Below, one piece after another: positions 32,411 through 38,646 of a DNA stretch of 38,646 bases (its first letter is position 1; each line of letters starts with the position of its first letter). The stretch spans positions 7,106,144-7,144,789 of the forward strand of contig NZ_JAUDRJ010000003.1 in NCBI RefSeq assembly GCF_030382115.1, in the 5' to 3' direction. The DNA comes from Nostoc sp. GT001 (lineage in GTDB: Bacteria; Cyanobacteriota; Cyanobacteriia; Cyanobacteriales; Nostocaceae). The position numbers were made by a program, and so were the translations under genes. A model generated the notes under the pieces. That model saw nothing but the letters and a program-made list of their open reading frames with translations, was not told the DNA's origin and made no database searches.

Positions 32411-33190
32411 TTAAGAATCTTCTCGTTTTTCAATTTGTGTTTCTAAGTTGGCAAAGATATCATGTTGTTCTCGAAAAGTCCTTGGAGTGTGAGATAAACC
32501 TAAATCTGTAGATAGCAAATCAATACCGTCGATAATTTTGGGTATCTGAGATCGATCGACTTGCAGACTGAGAAAGCATTTCTCCCTGTAATCTGGTCTT
32601 CCCTGAAATAGTGCGATCGCTCTTTTCAAAGGGCGCATAACCTCATAGGCTTTTTCAGCCTTCTCAATTGATGCTTGAGGGATTGGAGATTGCAGCCTGA
32701 GAATTGCTAAATCAATTAAATCTCTTGCCTCAACACTGTTATCCATGTAACGGTCAGAATTTGACAGCAGCTTAGAGGTAAAACAGTCATTGGAGCTTAA
32801 GCAGGGAACGAGTGACCAGTTTAGATATCTTGGTGGGTCTAGTTGAAAACGAGTTTCGGCAATAATTTCCGTTTTAATCGGCACATCATCTACAATAACT
32901 ATCATCCGAATTCCATATTGGTCAGTTGTGCTACGTCCAACTTGAATTTTACTTAAATCACGAAATAATGCTTCATGCCCACTCTCAAATACTACTGTAC
33001 GCAGATATTTGTAGCCTTCTGTACCAACAGAAGCGATAAAATCAACATCCTTACTCCAGCGATATTCTTCAAACTCAAAAGCTAGAAGGGTTCCGCCACC
33101 GAAGTAAGCAGAACCCTTCCTAAGTATGTCTGAATCTAAGGATTCAAGAACGGTAAGAATTTTATTATGATGTTCAAATCTGGAGGTCAT
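32411..33190 (-). CDS. AbiEii-type nucleotidyltransferase toxin
   Basis: A 259-aa protein with the nucleotidyltransferase fold of AbiEii/AbiGii toxins: YFGGGTLLAFEFEEYRWSKDVDFI gives the GG motif (residues 31-33) and metal Asp48 and Asp50. Later VDDVPIKTEIIAETRF supplies a further acidic strand and ARDLIDLAILR a helix typical of the family. Such toxins transfer nucleotides to RNA in other members; not shown here. The start codon overlaps the upstream partner's stop by four bases (33187-33190). Phage-defence or plasmid-type modules of this kind are often mobile. Confidence 0.82.
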   Translation of the reverse strand: MTSRFEHHNKILTVLESLDSDILRKGSAYFGGGTLLAFEFEEYRWSKDVDFIASVGTEGYKYLRTVVFESGHEALFRDLSKIQVGRSTTDQYGIRMIVIVDDVPIKTEIIAETRFQLDPPRYLNWSLVPCLSSNDCFTSKLLSNSDRYMDNSVEARDLIDLAILRLQSPIPQASIEKAEKAYEVMRPLKRAIALFQGRPDYREKCFLSLQVDRSQIPKIIDGIDLLSTDLGLSHTPRTFREQHDIFANLETQIEKREDS

Positions 33191-33423
33191 AAATAAACTT
33201 GCAACCAGGATTTATAGCGTCTGGCGAGTTCTTGAAGAAAATTGAGTTCTTCACCCTCAAGATTATTAAATAGGTTGCGATATTGCCAACCACGCTCGTA
33301 GCGACTCAGCATTTCTTCTGGAGTAAACCGATATACATCAGCAGTTTGCCAACAAATTGACTCCAGAAAAGGCAGATTTTTGGGGACAATAACAGGATTA
33401 TTTGTTGGTATTGCGGTTGTCAT
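33187..33423 (-). CDS. Partner (probable antitoxin) of the AbiEii-type toxin
   Basis: A 78-aa protein from ATG 33423 (a TTG at 33438 would add five residues). Features: TNNPVIVPKNLPFLESICWQ, TADVYRFTPEEMLSRYERGWQ, and YRNLFNNLEGEELNFLQELARRYKSW. It is acidic to neutral and helical, without a recognisable DNA-binding motif. The 4-base overlap and order suggest antitoxin of the downstream nucleotidyltransferase. It is not a typical AbiEi. Confidence 0.72.
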   Translation of the reverse strand: MTTAIPTNNPVIVPKNLPFLESICWQTADVYRFTPEEMLSRYERGWQYRNLFNNLEGEELNFLQELARRYKSWLQVYL

Positions 33424-33540
33424 AATTTTTTGAATCAATCACTTCCAGCTTACTTTAATTTTAGCTATAAGGAATTGAGTAAACTTAAGAAATGTTAATG
33501 TTACTGAAATTGAAATATAGTTCATTCCAGAATTTATTGC

Positions 33541-33545
33541 GGAGG
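33541..33545 (+). promoter_or_regulatory. Ribosome binding site revealing the true pentapeptide-gene start
   Basis: GGAGG sits seven bases before ATG 33553, not before the in-frame ATG of the body at 33587. Translation from 33553 gives MRRTAEELLQRYAAGERF then TAG. Confidence 0.7.
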
Positions 33546-33552
33546 TCTATAG

Positions 33553-34165
33553 ATGAGGAGAACTGCTGAGGAGTTGCTCCAGCGATATGCTGCTGGGGAG
33601 AGATTTTAGTGGGGTTGACTTGGAAGGAGCTAACTTGGTTAGAGCTAATTTGAGTGAAGCCAAGTTGAGGAGAGCTAATTTAGCTAGAGCCAGTTTGAGA
33701 GAAGCTAATTTGCCATATATTGTTCTCGAAGATGCCAACTTGGAAGGGGCTGACTTGATCGGTGCCAATCTTGAAGATGCTAGGTTGATGCGTGCCAATT
33801 TGAGTTACACCAATTTGCGAGGTGTCGATTTGAGAGGAGCAATTTTGTCTAATGCCAACTTGACCAGCGCTAACCTGAGATGTGCTAATTTGGCTTGCTC
33901 CTCCTTGGATGGCGCTAATCTGACCAATGCTGATTTTTCGGGGGCTGTTTTGGACAGTGCTACCTTGACTGAAGTTGAGTTCGCTGGGATTAATTTGGAT
34001 TGGACTATCCTGACCAATACTGATTTTCGGGGAGCCAAGAAACTGGGTATTCCACCCTTGGAACAAACTGGAATGCTCTTTCCCAGTAGTAGAGGCGCTC
34101 TGTTCTTGGAAACCTCGTTTCCAGATGGTGAGATCATCCAAGGTCCATACTACAGAAATCCCTGA
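33553..34165 (+). pseudogene. Pentapeptide-repeat protein with a 2-bp frameshift after codon 17
   Basis: The body (33601-34165) encodes about 25 A(N/D)Lxx repeats, a right-handed quadrilateral beta-helix (ANLVRANLSEAKLRRANLA, ANLEGADLIGANLEDARLM and so on), then a C-terminal globular tail (LGIPPLEQTGMLFPSS). Family members usually start with TAEELLQRYAAGERDFSGVDL. Here that N-terminus exists in a different frame, from ATG 33553 with a good GGAGG. The junction is GAGAGA at 33598-33603, where GAGAGAGA would keep the frame (...GER-DFSG...). Loss of one GA unit explains it. ATG 33587 could still start a shortened protein. Function unknown. Confidence 0.75.
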
Positions 34166-34322
34166 ATCTACCAGATCATCAGTCATTGAAGTTTCAGCTA
34201 GTAAAGATGATTTAAGAGGTGAATCAATAGGTTTGTTTTTATTATTAACACGTAAAATCATCTTATTTTGAATAAAGTTTTTTGCTTCTTGATTCAAATT
34301 TTTAAATCTAATTTTATCCCAG
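34166..34322. other. Intergenic DNA between convergent genes
   Basis: About 157 AT-rich bases between the pentapeptide and hpnB stops. No terminator hairpin is evident. Confidence 0.4.
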
Positions 34323-35579
34323 CTATGAATTATCTGGGTTTGGGTACACTCTTCCTTTCCAAGCGCCGCCGCGCCCTTGCCAGTGACGGAGTGCTGAGTC
34401 TAGAGTCATCAGGGTATAAAGAAAAGCGATCGCAGGTAAACTAAAAGCGAACCAGACAGAACATTTATAAAAGCGGATCGTCGGATAGTAAGCGAAAGTC
34501 ATTAATAGCCATCCTAATAAACCTGTAAGTGCGATCGCCCAATTACCCCAAACTGCACCTAGAATTACACACACAGGTGGAACTAGATAAATCACAGGCA
34601 TTCCTACCAAAGTTCCCAATAGTAGTAATGGAGAATAATTCAATTGGGTATAAGCACTACGAGCAACCATATCCCAAATCGTCGCCAGCGAGTCATAAGG
34701 GCGCAAACTACGAGTTAAGCTACTCAAACCTAGCCAGATACGCCCTTGGCTGGGGATTAGGGAGTGGGGATTGGGTTTAGTAGTTCCCCTTGTCCCTTTG
34801 TCCCCTTGTCCCCTTGTCCCCTTGTCTTCCCCACTCTTCTTAACAGCCATCGCCAGAGCGCAATCGTCGATTAAAGCTTGACGAATGACTTGAATACCGC
34901 CGATTCGCTCTAAAGCTTCACGGGCGATCAGAATTGATCCCCCAGCGGCGGCGGCTATGGGATTATTGGGATTATTCACTAAACGAAAAGGATAAAGTTT
35001 TTGGAAGAAAAAGACGAAAGCTGGAATCAAAAGTTTTTCCCAAAAGCTTTCACACCTGAGTCGCACCATTACAGAAACCAAATCTAAATCTTCCTGCACA
35101 GCTTTGGCTACGAGTCGGCGGAGATTACCAGGATCGTGTTCGATATCTGCGTCAGTCAGCAAAAAATAGTCAGGTGCTAATAAACTCGCACTTTTGATAC
35201 CTTGCTCAACTGCCCAAAGTTTACCAGACCAACCAGGAGGCAGTGATTCACCTGAGATAATATGCAATTGCTGGGGTTTCCCTACAGCGTGTGCAACTCC
35301 TTCAGCAAAATTTGCTGTCCGATCTGTGCTGCGATCGTCTACCAAAAACACGTTGAAAGAACCAGGATAATCTTGAAGTAAGAGCGATCGCAAACTAGTT
35401 GGTATTAACTCAGCTTCGTTACGCGCTGGAACTACAGCACAAACCACAGGTAAAGATTCTAGCTGAGTTTCTGTAACCTCTAATTGCTGGTCTGTCCGCC
35501 AAAACTGTCCCCAAAAACACAGTAATCCTAACCAAATTGTCAAGGATAACAGCATCAATCCTAATACAATTACATCCAT
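34323..35579 (-). CDS. hpnB: Hopene-associated glycosyltransferase HpnB with a repeat insertion
   Basis: A membrane glycosyltransferase (GT2 fold) from ATG 35579; a TTG at 35603 would add eight residues. One N-terminal membrane segment (VIVLGLMLLSLTIWLGLLCF), the GT-A core VCAVVPARNEAELIPTSLRS, LVDDRSTDRT, LLTDADIEHDP (DxD), then three C-terminal hydrophobic segments (LLLGTLVGMPVIYLVP ...). Near residues 249-277 the family pattern KKSG-GRIWLGL is split by EDKGTRGQGDKGTRG, TTKPNPHSLIPSQ, encoded by the GGGGACAA heptamer repeat. It is divergent from shc, which fits hopanoid (bacteriohopane) biosynthesis. Confidence 0.9.
   Translation of the reverse strand: MDVIVLGLMLLSLTIWLGLLCFWGQFWRTDQQLEVTETQLESLPVVCAVVPARNEAELIPTSLRSLLLQDYPGSFNVFLVDDRSTDRTANFAEGVAHAVGKPQQLHIISGESLPPGWSGKLWAVEQGIKSASLLAPDYFLLTDADIEHDPGNLRRLVAKAVQEDLDLVSVMVRLRCESFWEKLLIPAFVFFFQKLYPFRLVNNPNNPIAAAAGGSILIAREALERIGGIQVIRQALIDDCALAMAVKKSGEDKGTRGQGDKGTRGTTKPNPHSLIPSQGRIWLGLSSLTRSLRPYDSLATIWDMVARSAYTQLNYSPLLLLGTLVGMPVIYLVPPVCVILGAVWGNWAIALTGLLGWLLMTFAYYPTIRFYKCSVWFAFSLPAIAFLYTLMTLDSALRHWQGRGGAWKGRVYPNPDNS
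34750..34833. repeat. Interspersed heptamer repeat inside hpnB
   Basis: CCCCTTGTCCC repeated several times (34781-34828), next to GAGTGGGGATTGGG, a second simple repeat. It is in frame with hpnB. Confidence 0.8.
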
Positions 35580-35747
35580 GACTGTCGCTTTGCTCCAATT
35601 CAAAATTCAAAATTCAAAAAAAAGAATGACCTATTGCAAATTTTCAGTGACTCAGACACAATACTATCTCTACTGATAGAGGAAAAAAATTTTACTTGAG
35701 TGCCGGATTCAAAACTAGTTTTGGGTGTTGAGGTTAAATAGTTTTTG

Positions 35748-37664
35748 ATGCAAACACAAGACAGGTTAAAAGTCAATCAAGTCGCAACAGCGATCGCAGC
35801 TAGCCAAGAATATCTGCTTTCAATTCAAAATCCGGCAGGTTATTGGTGGGCAGAGTTAGAATCTAATGTCACCATCACTGCTGAAGTCGTTCTCCTGCAT
35901 AAGATTTGGGGAACAGACCAAACCAGACCTTTACACAAAGTTGAAGCATATTTGCGTCAAGAGCAACGGCAGCATGGCGGCTGGGAACTTTATTATGGTG
36001 ATGGTGGAGAACTTAGCACCTCGGTTGAAGCCTACATGGCTCTAAGATTGCTAGGCGTACCAGCAACCGATCCGGCGATGATTCGGGCGCAAGCTTTTAT
36101 TCTCCAACGGGGTGGGATCAGCAAAACTCGGATTTTTACCAAGTTGCACTTAGCTTTGATTGGCTGCTACAACTGGCGCGGTATTCCCTCGCTACCACCT
36201 TGGATAATGCTGTTGCCAAAAGCTTTTCCTGTCAATATCTACGAGATGTCTAGCTGGGCACGTTCCAGTACTGTACCGTTGCTGATTGTATGCGATCGCA
36301 AACCTGTTTATCTCACCGACTCAGCTATCAACCTAGATGAACTTTACGCTGAAGGTATTGATCGAGTCCAGTGGGAATTGCCTCAAAGTGGTGATTGGAC
36401 AGATTTATTCCTCACCCTCGATCAAGGATTCAAGTTGGCAGAAAGCCTTAATTTAGTACCCTTTCGTCAAGAAGGCATCAAAGCCGCCGAAAAATGGATT
36501 TTAGAGCGCCAAGAAGCTACAGGCGATTGGGGCGGCATTATTCCAGCGATGCTGAATTCAATGCTAGCTTTGCGGTGTCTGGATTATGACCGAAACGATC
36601 CCATTGTGGAACGAGGTTTGCAAGCAATTGATAACTTTGCCATTGAAACCGAGGATAGCTACCGGGTACAGCCTTGTGTTTCACCTGTTTGGGATACGGC
36701 TTGGGCAATGCGTGCTTTAGTAGAATCTGGCTTTGCACCTGATCATCCAGCTGTCGTCAAGGCTGGAGAATGGTTATTACAAAAACAAATTTTAGATTAC
36801 GGAGATTGGGCTGTAAAAAATCGCCAGGGAAAACCAGGGGCTTGGGCGTTTGAGTTTGAAAATCGCTTTTATCCCGATGTAGACGACTCGGCTGTAGTGG
36901 TGATGGCGCTACATTTGGCGAAACTCCCGAATGAAAAAATCAAGCAAGCTGCGATCGCTCGTGCCTTAAACTGGATTGCATCTATGCAATGTAAACCAGG
37001 TGGTTGGGCTGCTTTTGATTTGGATAACGATCAAGATTGGCTTAACTCAATTCCCTATGGCGATTTGAAAGCGATGATCGATCCAAACACCGCAGATGTT
37101 ACGGCTAGAGTACTAGAAATGCTGGGTGCTTGTGATTTGTCAATTGATAGTGATAATTTAGAGCGATCGCTTACTTATCTTCTACGCGAACAAGAAACTG
37201 AAGGCTGTTGGTTTGGTCGTTGGGGTGTAAATTATATCTACGGCACCAGTGGCGTTTTGTCAGCCTTAGCGTTAATCGATCCTCAAAGGCATAAAAAAAG
37301 TATAGAACGAGGAGCAGCTTGGTTAGTTGGATGCCAAAATCCAGATGGTGGTTGGGGCGAGACTTGCCGCAGCTACGACGATCCTAGTCTCAAAGGCAAA
37401 GGAAATAGTACTGCATCTCAAACTGCTTGGGCTTTAATTGGCCTTTTGGCAGCAGGTGAAGCAACAGGTAAATTAGCTCTTGATGCGATCGAGCGAGGAA
37501 TTGGCTATCTGGTGGCAACTCAACAGCCCGATGGTACTTGGTTTGAGGCGGACTTTACAGGTACTGGCTTCCCTTGCCATTTTTATCTTAAGTATCATAT
37601 GTATCAACAATACTTTCCTTTAATCGCACTAGGTCGCTATCAAGCAGCGATTAAAGAAGGTTAA
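35748..37664 (+). CDS. shc: Squalene-hopene cyclase
   Basis: A 638-aa cyclase that turns squalene into hopene on the membrane. The catalytic DxDD motif is DVDD at residues 377-380 (in FYPDVDDSAVVVMAL). QW motifs recur: QNPAGYWWAELESN near the N-terminus, QCKPGGWAAFD, QNPDGGWGE and QQPDGTWFEADF, with GFPCHFYLKYHMYQQYFPL at the C-terminus. ATG 35748 is preferred over TTG 35745. It is divergent from hpnB, 168 bp away. The active site looks intact; hopanoids stiffen membranes. Confidence 0.96.
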   Translation: MQTQDRLKVNQVATAIAASQEYLLSIQNPAGYWWAELESNVTITAEVVLLHKIWGTDQTRPLHKVEAYLRQEQRQHGGWELYYGDGGELSTSVEAYMALRLLGVPATDPAMIRAQAFILQRGGISKTRIFTKLHLALIGCYNWRGIPSLPPWIMLLPKAFPVNIYEMSSWARSSTVPLLIVCDRKPVYLTDSAINLDELYAEGIDRVQWELPQSGDWTDLFLTLDQGFKLAESLNLVPFRQEGIKAAEKWILERQEATGDWGGIIPAMLNSMLALRCLDYDRNDPIVERGLQAIDNFAIETEDSYRVQPCVSPVWDTAWAMRALVESGFAPDHPAVVKAGEWLLQKQILDYGDWAVKNRQGKPGAWAFEFENRFYPDVDDSAVVVMALHLAKLPNEKIKQAAIARALNWIASMQCKPGGWAAFDLDNDQDWLNSIPYGDLKAMIDPNTADVTARVLEMLGACDLSIDSDNLERSLTYLLREQETEGCWFGRWGVNYIYGTSGVLSALALIDPQRHKKSIERGAAWLVGCQNPDGGWGETCRSYDDPSLKGKGNSTASQTAWALIGLLAAGEATGKLALDAIERGIGYLVATQQPDGTWFEADFTGTGFPCHFYLKYHMYQQYFPLIALGRYQAAIKEG

Positions 37665-37678
37665 TATTCGTTTTCAGT

Positions 37679-37702
37679 AAGGTAGCACACCTACGCTACC
37701 TT
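37679..37702 (+). terminator. Hairpin behind shc
   Basis: AAGGTAGC (37679-37686) with GCTACCTT (37695-37702), loop ACACCTAC. No long T-run, so a weak or factor-assisted terminator. Confidence 0.5.
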
Positions 37703-37735
37703 ATCGTGTATTCCATTTATACGAAAATAGCTATT

Positions 37736-37872
37736 ATATCATGTCCCCTTGGTTACTTATTAAACCTCAAGAACCCCACCCCGCCAAAGCTATGCTTTGT
37801 CTCCCCTCCCCGCAGGCGGGGAGTGGGGTGCAATGACTGTGGAAATCATAACTAATTACCCGGACATGATAT
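37736..37872. mobile_element. MITE-like element, copy 2 (137 bp)
   Basis: ATATCATGTCCC (37736-37747) and CGGACATGATAT (37861-37872) as inverted ends. The internal order is that of 8225-8360 (ACCCCACCCCGCCAAAGC, then TATGCTTTGTCTCCCC, GCAATGACT, GGAAATCATAACTAATTA), with small changes. Confidence 0.85.
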
Positions 37873-37938
37873 TACATAAGCGATCGCATCAAATATATTT
37901 ACTCAAGTAAAGAAAGTTTATGCTCTTAATATTTAATT

Positions 37939-38385
37939 CTATTCTCTAGCAATGACAATATCGTTAGATTTAATAACCGCATAAGCTTCTTTTCCCTCAG
38001 ATAATTCCAACTCTTCTGCGGAAGCTCTGGTGATAATGGAAGTTAATTCTACTTTGTGAATAATCTCCAGAGTAACCTCACTATTAACTGCTCCAAAAAC
38101 AACTCGTTTAACCACACCTTTAAGAATATTGCGAGAGCTAACTTTTAGTGATTTCTTGTGAATACTACTTTCTATATCAGGCTTTTGAGTGTAATAGATA
38201 TCTTCCTGTTTTTCTTGCTGAGTTGCTGGTGATATTGGTGTTGATGACTGCTGAGTGAGACTACGCACGAGTTCCCGCAGAATCTCAGTCTTGGTGCGTT
38301 GAGACTGTTCGCAGAACTCCTCTAGAATCTTCCGCTCATCCTCTGAAGTTTGAAATGTAACCCATCCTTGTTCTTTTCTTGGCAT
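37939..38385 (-). CDS. Ribbon-helix-helix/TOBE (Mop) fusion, possible molybdate-responsive regulator
   Basis: A 148-aa protein. Residues 1-45 (MPRKEQGWVTFQTSEDERKI, LEEFCEQSQRTKTEILRELV) look like a CopG-type ribbon-helix-helix. A linker rich in Ser/Thr/Gln follows (46-80). Residues 82-148 are a single TOBE/Mop domain: SSRNILKGVVKRVVFGAVNS, EVTLEIIHKVELTSIITRAS, EELELSEGKEAYAVIKSNDI. Mop domains bind molybdate or tungstate as trimers/dimers of dimers. The combination suggests a metal-oxyanion-sensing repressor; its target is not known. ATG 38385. A palindrome lies 25-44 bases upstream, at a place for autoregulation. Confidence 0.8.
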   Translation of the reverse strand: MPRKEQGWVTFQTSEDERKILEEFCEQSQRTKTEILRELVRSLTQQSSTPISPATQQEKQEDIYYTQKPDIESSIHKKSLKVSSRNILKGVVKRVVFGAVNSEVTLEIIHKVELTSIITRASAEELELSEGKEAYAVIKSNDIVIARE

Positions 38386-38409
38386 AATAATATTATCAAT
38401 TTTGGTTAT

Positions 38410-38429
38410 CTTGGTAAAATTCTACCAAG
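38410..38429. promoter_or_regulatory. Palindrome upstream of the RHH-TOBE gene
   Basis: CTTGGTA (38410-38416), AAATTC, TACCAAG (38423-38429). It lies just before the gene's start on its promoter side. A related inverted pair ATACCA ... TGGTAT (38598-38616) is farther upstream. Confidence 0.5.
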
Positions 38430-38646
38430 TGTCAATTCGATACGTCGTTTTAGTAATAACATTTTTTTGTCGGTATTTTCGGCATTTTTATCGCAAACTA
38501 ATCAACTATTCTCATATAGTTAACTACATATACATTTATTTTTTTGTAGATGCGAAATATTTTGTTACTTGAAATTGTCTAAATTATCACTAAAATGATA
38601 CCAACTAAGATGGTATAACATTGGTCTATGGTATTTGTTGGGATAG
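38430..38646. other. AT-rich end of window
   Basis: No gene was found in the last 217 bases. The segment around 38500-38560 is very AT-rich with ATAGTTAACTA. A promoter for the RHH-TOBE gene or for a gene beyond the edge may be present. Confidence 0.4.

Noticed and set aside
33547..34297. Long minus-strand open frames opposite the pentapeptide gene
   Set aside because: The periodic 15-bp structure of pentapeptide genes opens other frames; the antisense peptides are just periodic Leu/Ser/Lys or Gln/Ser strings.

Overview
The window looks like chromosomal DNA of a filamentous, probably heterocyst-forming (Nostoc/Anabaena/Tolypothrix-type) cyanobacterium. The HIP1 octamer GCGATCGC recurs throughout (for example at 1114-1121). 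Intergenic DNA is AT-rich and full of short interspersed repeats. Several genes have close cyanobacterial relatives: a RexT-like repressor divergent from thioredoxin, hpnB next to shc, a DUF4118 multi-PAS kinase, DUF29, DUF2887 and pentapeptide proteins. No rRNA, tRNA, CRISPR array or intact IS was found.

Layout. 1-1.9 kb: nearly gene-free, with one small unknown gene. 1.9-4.5 kb: alpha-glucan phosphorylase (glgP). 4.6-5.2 kb: BrnT/BrnA toxin-antitoxin. 5.4-9.3 kb: DUF29, DUF429 and two sugar-transfer proteins, the second behind a MITE-like element. 9.5-11.5 kb: trpS and a methylenetetrahydrofolate reductase. 11.6-14.7 kb: an Rpn/DUF2887 nuclease-like protein, a small helical protein, a PsiE-like membrane protein and a secreted TPR protein. 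15.1-17.2 kb: an EF-G-like GTPase. 17.2-20.6 kb: unstable accessory DNA with a stop-interrupted gene, a PIN/RHH module between 69-bp direct repeats, an SPFH protein, a gene relic and a RelE module. 20.8-24.3 kb: three DNA-processing genes, namely an MGME1/RecB-like nuclease, a Bax1 (DUF790) nuclease and an XPB-type helicase, the helicase broken by a frameshift. 24.4-28.6 kb: an adenylate cyclase and a multi-PAS histidine kinase. 28.7-32.4 kb: a redox block of nitroreductase, old-yellow-enzyme, SDR and thioredoxin, divergent from rexT across a perfect 25-bp palindrome. 32.4-34.2 kb: an AbiEii-type module and a frameshifted pentapeptide gene. 34.3-37.7 kb: hopanoid genes hpnB and shc, divergent. 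37.9-38.4 kb: a ribbon-helix-helix/TOBE fusion.

Three themes stand out. (1) Interspersed repeats have entered protein-coding genes without closing the frame: the PIN toxin, a PAS domain, HpnB, DUF429 and the helicase tail all carry segments that look like the intergenic repeats of this genome. (2) Four toxin-antitoxin modules lie within 29 kb, and two of them are flanked by direct repeats, one repeat copy carrying the last nine codons of a lost PIN gene. (3) The XPB-Bax1 pair, best known from archaeal DNA repair, sits beside a second PD-(D/E)XK nuclease gene. Several genes are broken by small lesions (helicase +1, pentapeptide -2, a nonsense codon at 17410), which means recent decay, switching or sequencing error.
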